A DNA stretch of 39,429 nt from Candidatus Didemnitutus sp. (GCA_023701285.1 JAMPXH010000028.1:1-39429), one strand, 5' to 3'; counted from the first letter of the stretch, positions 6,376-16,544 are shown. Numbers and translations: made by a program. The notes: a model not told the origin generated them from the letters alone.

Positions 6376-8289
6376 TCAGTAAGCCCGGCCTTCGGACTTG
6401 TGGAAATAATTCACGAAGGCCTGGTTCACCACGCGATAACCGCCGGGCGTGGGATATTTGCCGCTGAAATACCAGTCGCCGGTGTGGTTCGGCAGCGCGC
6501 GGTGCAGGCTCTCGAGCGACTGGAAGATGATCTCCACCTCGCCGCGCCACTCGGCGTTGCGCGGAGTCACGAGTTCCGTGATGCGCCGCGAAACTTCTTC
6601 CGCCGTGAATGGCTCGTAGATGCGCCGCACGTGATTCACCGGCTCCTTCGAATGGCTGTCCACGTAGCTGCGGCAGGCTTGGTAAACTTCCTCCAGCACC
6701 GAGTTCTGGCCGCGCTCCTTCAGCAGGGAGACGGCGGCCTCGAAAGCGATGAATTTGCCGAGCTCGGACATGTCGATGCCGTAGCAGTCGGGGTAGCGGA
6801 TCTGCGGTGCGGTCGAGGCGATGACGATCTTCTTCGGGTTGAGCCGGCTGAGGATGCGCAGGATCGAGCGACGCAGCGTGGTGCCGCGCACGATGGAGTC
6901 GTCGACGCACACGAGGTTGTCCTTCGGCGTCACGATGCCGTAGGTGACGTCGTAGACGTGCGAGGCGAGCGTGTTGCGCCATTTCTCCTGGCCGATAAAG
7001 GTGCGGAGCTTGGCGTCCTTGCTCACGATCTTCTCGCCGCGCGGCCAGTTGATGAGGATGAGCTCGTCCACCAGCGCGTCGGTGAGTTCGCCCGCCTTGG
7101 CGGCGTCGAGCAGCGCCTGTTTCACCTCGGCGCGGCGGCGGTAGCGCAGCTCGCTCATCAGGCCGAGATAGGCGACCTCGGCGGTGTTGGGGATGAAGCT
7201 GAAAATGCTGTGCTCGAGGTCGCGTCCGATGGCGCGCAGGATGGGCTCGGCAAGCTGGGCGCCGAGGGCCTTGCGCTCGCGGTAGATGTCGGCGTCGTTG
7301 CCGCGCGAAAAATAGATGCGCTCGAACGTGCATTGCGAACGCGGCAGCGGTTCCTTCACACGCTCGACGCGCACGACGCCGTTCTTCTTCACCACGACGA
7401 CATGGCCGGGGTCGAGCTCCTGCACCTGATCGGGCGTGCGCTGGAACACCGTGCAGAGCGGCGCGCGCTCGGAAGCGAAGGCCACCACCTCGTCGTCCTC
7501 GAACCAGTGGCAGGGACGGATGCCGGCGGGGTCGCGCGTGACGAAGGCATCGCCGTTGCCGAGCGCGCCGATCAGCGTGTAGCCGCCGTCCCAGTCCGCC
7601 GCGACTTCGCGCAACACATAGGCGGGGTCCATGCCTTCGTTGATGCGGTGCGTGATCTCGGTGCCGGGCAGACCCTGGGCCTTGAACCCGCGGTAAAGGT
7701 CCTCGTGGTGCTTGTCCAGGCCGTGGCCGAGCATCTCGAGCAGCGCCTGCGTGTCCGTGGCGAAGATCGGGTGCTGGCCGGTGGCGGTGAGCACGGCGTT
7801 CAACTCCGCCGTGTTGGTCATGTTGAAATTGCCCGCCAGCACCAGATTGCGGGTCGGCCACGAGCTGCGGCGAAAATACGGGTGGCAGGCGCTGAGGTTG
7901 TAGCCTCCGGAGGTGCCGTAGCGCAGGTGGCCCAGATAGAGTTCACCGCAGAAATCGAAGTGCTGCTTCACCGTGTCCGGGAACTCCGGATGCACCGTGC
8001 CCTCACCGAGGAGCTGGTTGAACCGGGCGATCATCGGCTGGAAAATCTTGTCCAGCGGGTTCGACTCCGTCGTGCGCTCGCGGAACATGTAGGGCTCGCC
8101 CGCCGGCATGTCGAACTTGATGCAGGCGATGCCCGCGCCGTCCTGTCCGCGGTTGTGCTGCTTCTCCATCAGGAGGAACAACTGGTAAAGCCCCCACAAC
8201 GGCGTCCCATACTTCTCCTGATAATACGCGAGCGGCCGCTTCAGCCGGACCAACGCGATGCCGCATTCGTGGGAGAGAAATTCGCTCAT
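6376..8289 (-). CDS. purF: Amidophosphoribosyltransferase (extended form)
   Basis: 637 residues from ATG 8289 (MSEFLSHECGIALVRL). PurF makes phosphoribosylamine from PRPP and glutamine, the committed step of purine synthesis. The Ntn nucleophile is Cys9, after an eight-residue propeptide that must be removed. The glutaminase domain shows NRGQDGAGI, GHLRYGTSGG and DPAGIRPC. The PRPP-binding loop is VCVDDSIVRGTT at about 459-471. The enzyme is 120-150 residues longer than E. coli PurF, with the extra length mainly after the PRPP loop (a C-terminal segment ending YRVVNQAFVNYFHKSEGRAY). It is transcribed away from purL across a shared regulatory region and leads into purM. Confidence 0.93.
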   Translation of the reverse strand: MSEFLSHECGIALVRLKRPLAYYQEKYGTPLWGLYQLFLLMEKQHNRGQDGAGIACIKFDMPAGEPYMFRERTTESNPLDKIFQPMIARFNQLLGEGTVHPEFPDTVKQHFDFCGELYLGHLRYGTSGGYNLSACHPYFRRSSWPTRNLVLAGNFNMTNTAELNAVLTATGQHPIFATDTQALLEMLGHGLDKHHEDLYRGFKAQGLPGTEITHRINEGMDPAYVLREVAADWDGGYTLIGALGNGDAFVTRDPAGIRPCHWFEDDEVVAFASERAPLCTVFQRTPDQVQELDPGHVVVVKKNGVVRVERVKEPLPRSQCTFERIYFSRGNDADIYRERKALGAQLAEPILRAIGRDLEHSIFSFIPNTAEVAYLGLMSELRYRRRAEVKQALLDAAKAGELTDALVDELILINWPRGEKIVSKDAKLRTFIGQEKWRNTLASHVYDVTYGIVTPKDNLVCVDDSIVRGTTLRRSILRILSRLNPKKIVIASTAPQIRYPDCYGIDMSELGKFIAFEAAVSLLKERGQNSVLEEVYQACRSYVDSHSKEPVNHVRRIYEPFTAEEVSRRITELVTPRNAEWRGEVEIIFQSLESLHRALPNHTGDWYFSGKYPTPGGYRVVNQAFVNYFHKSEGRAY

Positions 8290-8385
8290 GCAGGGAAAGT
8301 CTAGGTTTGGACGCCGCGCGCATTGGTCAACGGCTTTCTCCATCCGCCGCCGCCTCGCCCCGCAAAAGCCGTGTCATCGCCCATG

Positions 8386-8424
8386 ACCGGCACAGTTCCG
8401 GCCCGGGAACTGTGCTGTGCCGGT
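8386..8424. promoter_or_regulatory. Nested inverted repeats in the purF-purL divergent region
   Basis: The 183 bases between purF and purL contain a perfect 10-base inverted repeat, GCACAGTTCC (8390-8399) with GGAACTGTGC (8406-8415). Overlapping it is a second perfect 10-base pair, ACCGGCACAG (8386-8395) with CTGTGCCGGT (8415-8424). The two pairings share bases and cannot both form. No T-tract follows, so it is not a terminator. An operator or alternative-fold leader serving both purine transcripts is plausible, but no binding protein is known. Confidence 0.6.
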
Positions 8425-8472
8425 TCCATCGCTTGACGCCGCTCCCTTCCCGACGAAGCCTCGATCCCGACC

Positions 8473-11400
8473 ATGCTGACGCTCCGTGGCTCACCGGCCC
8501 TTTCTCCCTTCCGCCTCCAGAAGCTGCTGCAGGACCTCACTGCCGCCGGCCTGCCTGTGCAGGCGATCCATGCCGATTTCGTCCACGTGATCGAAGTCGC
8601 CGGCGCGTTGGAACCCGCCGAGCGCGACGTGCTCGAGAAACTGCTCACCTACGGCCCAAGCCGCACCGCCAGCGCCGCCGCAGGACTCGTCCAGATCGTC
8701 ACCCCTCGCCCGGGCACCATTTCACCTTGGTCATCCAAGGCCACCGACATCGCCCACATTTGCGGCCTGAACCGGATCACCCGCATCGAGCGTGTCATCG
8801 CCTACACGCTCACGCTCGACTCCGGCGCGACCGAGCCATCCTCCCTGCCCTCCGCGCAACTGCGGCAGCTCCGCGCCCGGCTGCACGATCGCATGACGCA
8901 GACGGTATTCGACACGCTCGAAGCCTGCGCCGCGCTCTTCACGCAGGAGTCGCCGCGTCCGCTCACGAGCGTTCCCGTCCTTTCCGAAGGTCGCCCTGCC
9001 CTCGTCGCGGCCAACGCCGCGCTCGGCCTCGCACTCGCTGACGACGAGATCGATTACCTCCTGCAGGCGTTCCGCACGCTCGGCCGCGATCCGCACGACA
9101 TCGAGCTCATGATGTTCGCGCAGGCCAACTCCGAGCACTGCCGCCACAAGATCTTCAACGCCACTTGGGAGATCGACGGCGTCGCACAGGACAAGTCGCT
9201 CTTCCAGATGATCAAGAATACCTACCAGCTCCACTCGGACGGTATTCTTTCCGCCTACAAGGACAACGCCGCCGTCCTCGCCGGCTCACGCGGCGGCCGC
9301 TTCTTTGTCGACCCGCGCACCGGCGAATACGCCGCGCACGAGGAGGACATCCACCTCCTCTGCAAGGTCGAGACGCACAACCACCCGACCGCCATCGCCC
9401 CCTTCCCCGGCGCCGCCACCGGCTCCGGCGGCGAGATCCGCGACGAAGGCGCCACTGGTCGCGGCGGCAAGCCCAAGGCTGGCCTCGTCGGCTTCACGGT
9501 CTCGAACCTGCGCCTGCCCGGCGCCGTGCAACCTTGGGAGCAGGACCACGGCAAACCCGGCCGCATCGTCTCCGCCCTCGACATCATGCTCGACGGCCCG
9601 CTCGGCGGCGCCGCCTTCAACAACGAGTTCGGCCGCCCCGCCATCAACGGCTATTTCCGCACCTATGAGGCGGCCGTGCCGGCCGCAGGTCAGGGATCCG
9701 CGGTCAAAGGTCATGGGGTCGCCCCCCATCACCCCTCACCCACCACCTCTCACCTGGCCACCAGCGCCATCGAACTCCGCGGCTACCACAAGCCTATCAT
9801 GCTTGCAGGCGGCCTCGGCAACATCCGCGCCGAGCACGTGCAGAAGGGCGCGATCCGCCCCGGTGACAAACTCGTCGTGCTCGGCGGCCCCGCCATGCTC
9901 ATCGGCCTCGGCGGCGGCGCGGCCAGCTCCATCGCCAGCGGCGCCGGCAGCGAGGACCTCGATTTCGCCTCCGTGCAGCGCGACAATGCCGAGATGGAGC
10001 GCCGCTGCCAGGAAGTCATCGACCGCTGCTGGGCCATGGGCGCGGACAACCCCATTGCCTTCATCCACGACGTCGGCGCCGGCGGCGTCTCCAACGCCCT
10101 GCCCGAACTCGTCAATGACGGCGGGCGCGGCGGCAAATTCGACCTGCGCAAGCTTCCCTGCGACGAGCCGGGCATGAGCCCGCTCGAGCTCTGGTGCAAC
10201 GAGTCGCAGGAACGCTACGTCCTCTCCATCCCGGCCGACCGCATCGACACCTTCGCCGCCCTCTGCACGCGCGAACGCGCGCCCTTCGCCATCGTCGGCG
10301 AAGCCACGGAGGAGAAACGCCTCACCGTCGAGGATCCACATTTCCAAAACCGCCCCATCGACCTCCCGCTCGACGTCCTGCTCGGCAAGCCGCCGCGCAT
10401 GCACCGCAAGGAGCGCAGCCGCCGGCGCCCGCTCGCGCCGCTCGCCCTCGCTGACGTCGAACTCCGCGAAGCCGCGCACCGCGTGCTCGCCCACCCGGCC
10501 GTGGCCGACAAGACCTTCCTCATCTCCATCGGCGATCGCTCCGTCGGCGGCCTCGTCGTCCGCGATCAGATGGTCGGTCCCTGGCAGGTGCCCGTGGCCG
10601 ATTGCGGCGTCACGGCGGCCTCCTTCGACGTGTTCGCCGGCGAGGCCCTCGCGATGGGCGAGCGCACACCCGTGGCGGTGAACAGCGCCGCCGCGTCCGC
10701 CCGCCTCGCCGTGGGCGAAGCGCTCACCAACCTCGCCGCCGCCCAGATCGGCGACCTCGGCAAAGTGAATCTTTCCGCCAACTGGATGGCCGCCCCCGCC
10801 GTGCCGGGCGATGCCGCCGATCTCTACGCCGCCGTGCGCGCCGTCGGCATGGAACTCTGTCCCGCCCTCGGCATCACCATCCCCGTCGGCAAGGATTCCA
10901 TGAGCATGAGCACCGTCTGGCAGGACGGCACGGAACAGAAGCGTATGACCGCGCCCGTCTCGCTCATCGTCTCTGCCTTCGCGCCGGTCACGGATGTGCG
11001 ACTCTCGCTCACGCCCCAGCTCCAGCGCGTCGAAGATTCCGTGCTCCTGCTCATCGATCTCGGCCGCGGCCAGAATCGACTCGGCGGCTCCATCCTCGCG
11101 CAAGTTTTCAACCAGACGGGCAGCACGCCGCCCGACGTCGACGACCCGGGCGACCTCAAGGCCTTCTGGAGCGCCATCCAGCAACTCGGCCGCGAAGGCA
11201 GGCTGCTCGCCTACCACGACCGCTCCGACGGCGGCCTCTTCGCCACCATCGCCGAGATGGCTTTCGCCGGACACACCGGCGTCGACCTCGACCTGCCCGC
11301 CGCCGCCATCAAGCTCAGCGAGCGCAGCCCCAGCCTCTTCGGCCAGCTCTTCAGCGAGGAGTTGGGCGCGGTCATCCAAGTCCGCGAATCCGACCTCGAC

Positions 11401-12477
11401 GCCGTCTCCGCCGTCCTCCGCCACCACGGTTTCAAGACCTGCACGACCCGCCTCGGCACGCTCAACGCCACGCAACGCCTCGTCGTGCGGCAGGCCGGAC
11501 GCGTCATGCTCGACGAAGACCTGTTCGCCCTGCGCGATATCTGGTCGGGCGTCACGCGCCGCATGCAGGGCCTGCGCGACAACCCCGCCTGTGCCGAGCA
11601 GGAACACACGCTCCGCCTGCAGAAGGATAATCCCGGCATCACGCCGAAGCTGACCTTCAGCATCCAGCCTTCCGCGTTCGGCATCCAGCCGGGCAAGGCA
11701 CGTCCCAAGGTCGCAATTCTCCGCGAACAGGGCGTCAACAGCCAGCTCGAGATGGCGGCCGCCTTCACGCGCGCGGGATTTTCCGCCATCGACGTGCACA
11801 TGACGGACATCCTCAGCGGACGCATCTCGCTGCGCGATTTCCGCGGCCTGGCCGCCTGCGGCGGCTTCAGCTACGGCGACGTGCTGGGCGCCGGCGAGGG
11901 CTGGGCCAAGAGCATCCTCTTCAACCCGCGCGCCCGCGCGGAATTCGCCGCCTTCTTCGCCCGCGAGGACACCTTCGCCCTCGGCGTGTGCAACGGCTGC
12001 CAGATGATGAGCAACCTCCACTCGCTCATCCCCGGCTCCGACCACTGGCCGCGCTTCGTGCAGAACAAGTCCGAGCGCTTCGAAGCCCGCTTCGCCTCCC
12101 TGCGCATCGAGCGCAGCCCCAGCATCCTCTTCCGCGGCATGGAAGGCTCCGTGCTTCCGATCGTCGTCTCGCACGGCGAAGGGTTCACCGAGTTCAAGGA
12201 CAGCGCCGCCGCCGCCCGCTGCAACGACTCCGGGCTCGTCGCCGCCCGCTACGTCGACAATTTCCACCAGCCCACGGAGCACTACCCGCTCAACCCGAAC
12301 GGCTCGCCCTTCGGTCTCACCGCGCTCACGACCACCACGGGCCGCGTCACGATCATGATGCCGCACCCGGAGCGTTCGCACCGCAACGTCAACCTGAGCT
12401 GGCGCCCGCCCGAGTGGACCGGCGACGAATCGCCGTGGATGCAGCTCTTCCACAACGCGCGCTCCTGGATCGGCTGA
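8473..12477 (+). CDS. purL: Phosphoribosylformylglycinamidine synthase, single-chain large form
   Basis: 1334 residues. This is the large PurL, in which a PurS-like N-terminal region, the synthetase core and the glutaminase are fused. It makes FGAM from FGAR, ATP and glutamine. Visible motifs include [52 protein letters not shown] and [16 protein letters not shown]. The glutaminase begins near 1077 ([12 protein letters not shown]), with nucleophile Cys1173 in GVCNGCQMM and His1298/Glu1300 in PHPERSHRN. Two unusual linkers stand out: a low-complexity stretch at about 400-433, and [11 protein letters not shown] just before the glutaminase. ATG 8473 lacks a ribosome-binding site, as do most genes here. 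The response regulator starts 15 bases after its stop. Confidence 0.96.
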   Translation: MLTLRGSPALSPFRLQKLLQDLTAAGLPVQAIHADFVHVIEVAGALEPAERDVLEKLLTYGPSRTASAAAGLVQIVTPRPGTISPWSSKATDIAHICGLNRITRIERVIAYTLTLDSGATEPSSLPSAQLRQLRARLHDRMTQTVFDTLEACAALFTQESPRPLTSVPVLSEGRPALVAANAALGLALADDEIDYLLQAFRTLGRDPHDIELMMFAQANSEHCRHKIFNATWEIDGVAQDKSLFQMIKNTYQLHSDGILSAYKDNAAVLAGSRGGRFFVDPRTGEYAAHEEDIHLLCKVETHNHPTAIAPFPGAATGSGGEIRDEGATGRGGKPKAGLVGFTVSNLRLPGAVQPWEQDHGKPGRIVSALDIMLDGPLGGAAFNNEFGRPAINGYFRTYEAAVPAAGQGSAVKGHGVAPHHPSPTTSHLATSAIELRGYHKPIMLAGGLGNIRAEHVQKGAIRPGDKLVVLGGPAMLIGLGGGAASSIASGAGSEDLDFASVQRDNAEMERRCQEVIDRCWAMGADNPIAFIHDVGAGGVSNALPELVNDGGRGGKFDLRKLPCDEPGMSPLELWCNESQERYVLSIPADRIDTFAALCTRERAPFAIVGEATEEKRLTVEDPHFQNRPIDLPLDVLLGKPPRMHRKERSRRRPLAPLALADVELREAAHRVLAHPAVADKTFLISIGDRSVGGLVVRDQMVGPWQVPVADCGVTAASFDVFAGEALAMGERTPVAVNSAAASARLAVGEALTNLAAAQIGDLGKVNLSANWMAAPAVPGDAADLYAAVRAVGMELCPALGITIPVGKDSMSMSTVWQDGTEQKRMTAPVSLIVSAFAPVTDVRLSLTPQLQRVEDSVLLLIDLGRGQNRLGGSILAQVFNQTGSTPPDVDDPGDLKAFWSAIQQLGREGRLLAYHDRSDGGLFATIAEMAFAGHTGVDLDLPAAAIKLSERSPSLFGQLFSEELGAVIQVRESDLDAVSAVLRHHGFKTCTTRLGTLNATQRLVVRQAGRVMLDEDLFALRDIWSGVTRRMQGLRDNPACAEQEHTLRLQKDNPGITPKLTFSIQPSAFGIQPGKARPKVAILREQGVNSQLEMAAAFTRAGFSAIDVHMTDILSGRISLRDFRGLAACGGFSYGDVLGAGEGWAKSILFNPRARAEFAAFFAREDTFALGVCNGCQMMSNLHSLIPGSDHWPRFVQNKSERFEARFASLRIERSPSILFRGMEGSVLPIVVSHGEGFTEFKDSAAAARCNDSGLVAARYVDNFHQPTEHYPLNPNGSPFGLTALTTTTGRVTIMMPHPERSHRNVNLSWRPPEWTGDESPWMQLFHNARSWIG
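9673..9762 (+). other. Low-complexity in-frame insertion within purL
   Basis: Between the conserved segments ending FRTYE (residue 399) and starting RGYHKP (residue 436), purL encodes 36 residues rich in Gly, Pro, His, Ser and Thr. The DNA, with repeated TCACC/CACC units around 9727-9755, looks unlike the flanking coding sequence. It may be an acquired in-frame spacer. The remembered E. coli linker is about a dozen residues. Confidence 0.55.
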
Positions 12478-12491
12478 GCTTCCGTCCGCGC

Positions 12492-12893
12492 ATGCCCGCC
12501 ATCATCCTCGTCGTCGACGACGCCAAACCCGTGCGCGATCTCGCCAAACGGGCCTTCGCGCCTTTCGACGTCGTTGTGACCGAAGCCACCAACGGCTTCA
12601 ACGCCCTCTTCGCGATGGAGCAGGCCATGCCGGACCTCATCCTGCTCGATGTCAGCATGCCGATCATGGACGGCGTCGAGCTGCTGACGCTGATGCGCTC
12701 CAAGCCCGAGCTGCAACGCATCCCCGTCGTGATGCTCACCTCGCCCGCCGATCATCGTCTCCGGCCGACCTTGGACGCGCTCGGCATCGCCGCCGTCCTC
12801 ATCAAGCCGATCAAACCGGCCGACCTGCTCGCGGCCGTCCAACAGACTCTTCAACTCCAGTCGGCAAAACCATCAGCCGGTCCGGCAGCTTGA
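12492..12893 (+). CDS. Single-domain response regulator (CheY-like)
   Basis: 133 residues from ATG 12492. A complete receiver domain is present: acidic pair Asp9/Asp10 (ILVVDDAK), phospho-acceptor Asp53 (ILLDVSMPIMDG), Thr83 (VMLTSPAD) and Lys105 (LIKPIKP). No output domain follows; the protein ends in a short Ala/Pro/Ser tail. It should act by protein-protein contact after phosphorylation by an unidentified histidine kinase, since no kinase gene lies in the window. It starts 15 bases after purL and 124 bases before the MATE gene, so it may be read through from purL. Confidence 0.92.
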   Translation: MPAIILVVDDAKPVRDLAKRAFAPFDVVVTEATNGFNALFAMEQAMPDLILLDVSMPIMDGVELLTLMRSKPELQRIPVVMLTSPADHRLRPTLDALGIAAVLIKPIKPADLLAAVQQTLQLQSAKPSAGPAA

Positions 12894-13017
12894 CCCTTTC
12901 CGCTCCGCCCGGCGCAATCGGTTCCCCATTTTCGGCCCGCCTGTGCCCGCTGAGGCGAGATTGGGGCGTCGATTTCGCCGAACTCCTCGCCCAGTCTGCT
13001 GAACAAGGCCTCCACGC

Positions 13018-14436
13018 ATGACCGCATCCGCGCAACCTTCCGCCACACCGGCGCCGCCCTTCTGGCGCAGCGTCTGGCAGGCCATCAAGGGCACGCACAG
13101 CGACTTCACGACCCTGCCGCTCAAGCAGGCCATCCTCCTGCTGTCCGTGCCGATGGTGCTCGAGATGTCGATGGAATCGCTCTTCGCCGTCGTCGACGTC
13201 TTCTGGGTCTCGCGCCTCGGCGCCGAGGCGGTGGCCGTCATCGGCCTGACCGAGTCGGTCATGTCCCTCATCTACGCCGTCGCCATCGGCATCTCGTTCG
13301 CGGCGACCGCCATGGTGGCCCGGCGCATCGGGGAAAAGAACCCCGCGCAGGCCGCCCACGCTGCCGGCCAGATCATCCTGCTCGGTGCGGGCGTGTCCGC
13401 GCTGCTCGGCCTCGGCTTCGGCTGGTTCGCCGCGGACATCCTGCGCCTCATGGGCGCCGACGACCGCATCGTGACTCTCGGGACGGGTTACGCCCGGATC
13501 ATGCTCGGCGGGAACATCACGGTCTTCCTGATTTTTCTCATCAACGCCGTCTTTCGCGGCGCCGGCGACGCCACCATCGCCATGCGCACGCTCTGGCTGG
13601 CGAACGGCCTGAACATCGTCCTCGATCCCTGCTTCATCTTCGGCTGGGGTCCCTTCCCCGAACTCGGCGTCACCGGCGCCGCCGTGGCGACCAACATCGG
13701 ACGCGGTATCGGCGTCTGTTACCAACTCTGGCATCTCACCGGTCGTCCCGGCCAGATCCGCCTGCATTGGCGCGATCTGCTGCCGCAGCCGGGCGTCATG
13801 GGCACGATTTTGAAGACCTCGGGCAACGGCATCGCGCAGTTGCTCATCGCGACCACGAGTTGGGTCGGCCTGTTCAAGATCATGGCGCCCTTCGGCAGCT
13901 CCGTGCTGGCCGGCTACACCATCGCCATCCGCGTCGTCATCTTCGCCCTCATGCCCGCGTGGGGCCTGGCCAACGCCGGTGCCACCCTCGTCGGGCAAAA
14001 TCTCGGCGCCGGACGGCCCGACCGCGCGGAGGAAGCCATCCGTCTCGCCGTGCGCTACAACATGATCTTTCTCGGCGTCATCGGCCTGATCTTCATCGCG
14101 CTCTCCCGCCTCATCGTCGGCGTCTTCACGACCGACCCTGCGGTGTTCCCCGAGGCCGTGCGCGCGCTCTGGATCATCAGCCTCGCCTTCCCGCTCTATG
14201 CCGCGGGCATGTGCTACGAGGCGACCTTCAACGGCTCCGGCGACACCTGGACGCCGACGCGCCTCAACTTCTTCTGCTTCTGGCTCGGCCAGGTGCCGCT
14301 GGCCTGGACGCTGGCCCAACCCGTCGGGCTCGGTCCGCTAGGCGTCTATCTCGCCGTGCCCGTGTCGTTCTCCGTGCTGACACTCTGGAGCGCCGCGCTG
14401 TTCAAGCGCGGCACATGGAAGACGCAGAAAATCTGA
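13018..14436 (+). CDS. MATE-family multidrug/Na+ antiporter
   Basis: 472 residues with about 12 hydrophobic segments after a 35-residue cytoplasmic lead. MATE-type features are the LLSVPMVLEMSMESLF first helix, FWVSRLGAEAVAVIGLTES, AVFRGAGDATIAM, the repeat-related LVGQNLGAGRPDRAEEA in the second half and TFNGSGDTWTPT. Members export cationic drugs or metabolites in exchange for Na+ or H+ across the inner membrane. The substrate cannot be predicted. It is preceded by 124 bases of non-coding DNA and is convergent with the ParB-like gene 21 bases beyond its stop. Confidence 0.93.
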   Translation: MTASAQPSATPAPPFWRSVWQAIKGTHSDFTTLPLKQAILLLSVPMVLEMSMESLFAVVDVFWVSRLGAEAVAVIGLTESVMSLIYAVAIGISFAATAMVARRIGEKNPAQAAHAAGQIILLGAGVSALLGLGFGWFAADILRLMGADDRIVTLGTGYARIMLGGNITVFLIFLINAVFRGAGDATIAMRTLWLANGLNIVLDPCFIFGWGPFPELGVTGAAVATNIGRGIGVCYQLWHLTGRPGQIRLHWRDLLPQPGVMGTILKTSGNGIAQLLIATTSWVGLFKIMAPFGSSVLAGYTIAIRVVIFALMPAWGLANAGATLVGQNLGAGRPDRAEEAIRLAVRYNMIFLGVIGLIFIALSRLIVGVFTTDPAVFPEAVRALWIISLAFPLYAAGMCYEATFNGSGDTWTPTRLNFFCFWLGQVPLAWTLAQPVGLGPLGVYLAVPVSFSVLTLWSAALFKRGTWKTQKI

Positions 14437-14457
14437 ACGCTCCGCGCTTCACCGCGG

Positions 14458-15315
14458 TCAGCCAGCCGACGCAGCCGCGGCTGCCGGCGCATTTTCCCCG
14501 CGCAGCTCGCGGTCGATCCAGTCGCGGATCTTCACCAAGCCCTCGCGTCGCTGCGGGTGGTCGCGGCGCATGGTCTCGAGCAACTTCACCGTGGTCACGG
14601 CGTAGTCGAGCGGCGTGGCGCTGGACATTTTCGCCAACTCGAAGGGATTGATCTCGCCGTTGCGGATCATCTGCCGCGCCTCCTGCTCGAGTTCGCTCGT
14701 CGAGCCGCCAAGCGCACCGGCGTCGCCTTTGCCCTTGGAGAAGCCTCCGCCGCCCCCGCCACCGCCCTTCTCGCTCGAAGCCTCCTCGGTCTTACCGCGC
14801 GGCTGACGCTCGACCGCGCCGGGATAGTTTTTCCCGTCGCGCCCGGTGACCGTGATCACCTCGGGGATGCGGCCGGCTTTCTGCATCTGCTGGCGACAGC
14901 CACGGACGAGTTCGACCGACACCTTGCAAATCTCGGCCAGCACGGTGTTGGCCAACTCGGGCCATTCCTCAAGGGCGATCTCGACCGCGTGGCGCTTGTC
15001 GCCGTTCGTGCGGTAGATGCCGTTGGTCGCGTTGGCCCCGAGCGCGTGACGGAGCGCCTCGGTGCGCCCGCCGGGCTGGACCTCGGCCGCGATCACAGGC
15101 GTGCCATTGCGCTTGGTCGCGAGGTAGCGGTGGAAACCGTCGGCGAGCCAGTAAGTGGAACCGTCGAAGTAGAGCGAAATCGGCGGGAAAACCGTGCCGC
15201 GCGCCATCTCCTCCGCGTAGCTTTCGACCGCGTCGTCGTTCGTCTTCACGCGCGTCTGCGTGCCGCCGAAGAGGTTGATCTTATCGAGTGGGATTTCCTG
15301 GGTCTGGCTGGTCAT
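14458..15315 (-). CDS. ParB/Srx-fold DNA-binding protein with helix-turn-helix
   Basis: 285 residues from ATG 15315 (MTSQTQEIPLDKI). The frame is open a little further upstream but lacks similarity there. Residues 8-80 form the ParB-like domain, with DGFHRYLATKRNG at 59-71 in place of the ParB GERR box. The segment ALGANATNGIYRTNGDKRHA (91-110) precedes a helix-turn-helix at about 121-145. A VTGRDGKNYPG segment follows at 156-166. This order is typical of stand-alone ParB-like regulators found on plasmids and phages, not of chromosomal Spo0J. Residues 184-191 are eight consecutive glycines leading to a helical C-terminal domain. No parA partner is nearby. It is divergent from the pectate lyase across 113 bases. 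Confidence 0.78.
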   Translation of the reverse strand: MTSQTQEIPLDKINLFGGTQTRVKTNDDAVESYAEEMARGTVFPPISLYFDGSTYWLADGFHRYLATKRNGTPVIAAEVQPGGRTEALRHALGANATNGIYRTNGDKRHAVEIALEEWPELANTVLAEICKVSVELVRGCRQQMQKAGRIPEVITVTGRDGKNYPGAVERQPRGKTEEASSEKGGGGGGGGFSKGKGDAGALGGSTSELEQEARQMIRNGEINPFELAKMSSATPLDYAVTTVKLLETMRRDHPQRREGLVKIRDWIDRELRGENAPAAAAASAG

Positions 15316-15428
15316 GAAAAAAGGGCCGCGTTTTTGCCGGCAACACCGGCGCCCGCACAAGACGAAACCGGCCGCAAACCCCACTCGCGGCTTCCGTCGC
15401 CCGGCGGGATGAGTAACGTGACGGTGTC

Positions 15429-16544
15429 ATGCGCTGTTCTCTCTGGCTCGCCCTCACCGCCGCGGCAGTCTCCGCCTGCGCCGCACCGCCGCTGCCGCTC
15501 GACGCCTTCGCGGACTGCATCCACCACTGGCAGAACTCGCACCACACGACCGATTATCCGCGCCTCGCCGAGGACGACGTGCGCGGCATCGCGGACAACA
15601 TTCTCCTCTTCCAGCGCGCCAACGGCGGCTGGCGCGAGAACGAGGACCCGCTGCGCATCTTGTCCGATGACGAGCAGCAACAGCTCCTCGCCGCGCGCGC
15701 GAAAACCGACACGAGCCTCGACAACCGCAACACCTGGCCGCAAATCGCCTACCTGGCCGGAGCCTTCGCTCTCACGGACGACGCCCGCTACTGTGACGGC
15801 GCGTTGCGCGGCCTCGATTTCCTCTTGGCCGCCCAGCATCCGAGCGGCGGGTTTCCTCATTCATATCCGAGCACCGAGGGCTACCGTCCGCACCTGACCT
15901 TCGCCGACGACGTGCTGCCCGACGTGCTGCGCTTCCTGCATCAGGTGGCCGAGGCGCGCCCGCCGTTCGCCTTCGTCGATGCTGCGCGCCGCGCACGCGC
16001 CGCCGCGGCGGTCGAGCGCGGCAACGCCTGCATCCTTCGCCTGCAAGTCCGCCAAGGTGGCCGGCGCACGATCTGGGCCGGGCAATACCACCACGCCACG
16101 CTCGAACCGGTCGGCGCCCGCAGTTTCGAGCTGCCGGGCCTCGTCTGCCGCGAGAGCGTCGCGGTCGTGCGCTACCTCATGAGTCTCGACACGCCGTCGC
16201 CGGAAGTCGTCGACGCGGTCGAATCCGCCGTCGCGTGGTTCCGGGGCGCGGCAATCCGCGGCCTGCGTTACGAGACCTTCGACGCCGAACCGGTGAAATA
16301 CCAGTGGCACACGAGCACGACCGACCGGCGCACAGTGCCCGATCCGGCCGCGCCACCGCTGTGGGCGCGGTTCTACGATCTCGAGACCAGCCAGCCCTTC
16401 CTCGCCAACCGCAGCGGCCAGCGCGTCCCCCAGCTCACCGACGTCGAACGCGAACGGCGCACCGGCTACGAGTGGTATGGCAGGTGGCCGGTCGCGTTGC
16501 TGGAGCGCGACTACCCGGCGTGGCGCGCGCGGGTCGGTCGCTGA
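15429..16544 (+). CDS. Secreted pectate lyase, PL10 type
   Basis: 371 residues with an N-terminal signal peptide (hydrophobic core at 4-17; Cys17 in SACA could alternatively be a lipobox). The body matches the PelA/Pel10 family. Evidence is ANGGWRENEDP near the start, KTDTSLDNRNTWPQIAYLAGAF, QHPSGGFPHSYPSTEGY, LTFADDVLPDVLRFL, the SRE-like segment LVCRESVAVVRYLM, WARFYDLETSQPFLANR, and ERRTGYEWYGRWP at the end. These enzymes cleave polygalacturonate by beta-elimination with Ca2+, yielding unsaturated oligogalacturonates that feed the KDG pathway, where the sugar kinase at the start of the window would act. It is convergent with the next gene over a GC-rich hairpin. Confidence 0.85.
   Translation: MRCSLWLALTAAAVSACAAPPLPLDAFADCIHHWQNSHHTTDYPRLAEDDVRGIADNILLFQRANGGWRENEDPLRILSDDEQQQLLAARAKTDTSLDNRNTWPQIAYLAGAFALTDDARYCDGALRGLDFLLAAQHPSGGFPHSYPSTEGYRPHLTFADDVLPDVLRFLHQVAEARPPFAFVDAARRARAAAAVERGNACILRLQVRQGGRRTIWAGQYHHATLEPVGARSFELPGLVCRESVAVVRYLMSLDTPSPEVVDAVESAVAWFRGAAIRGLRYETFDAEPVKYQWHTSTTDRRTVPDPAAPPLWARFYDLETSQPFLANRSGQRVPQLTDVERERRTGYEWYGRWPVALLERDYPAWRARVGR

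Noticed and set aside
9736-12453. A 905-codon open frame opposite purL
   Set aside because: Purely a by-product of GC-rich third positions in purL; composition is Gly/Glu/Ala/Val-rich with no recognisable motif.
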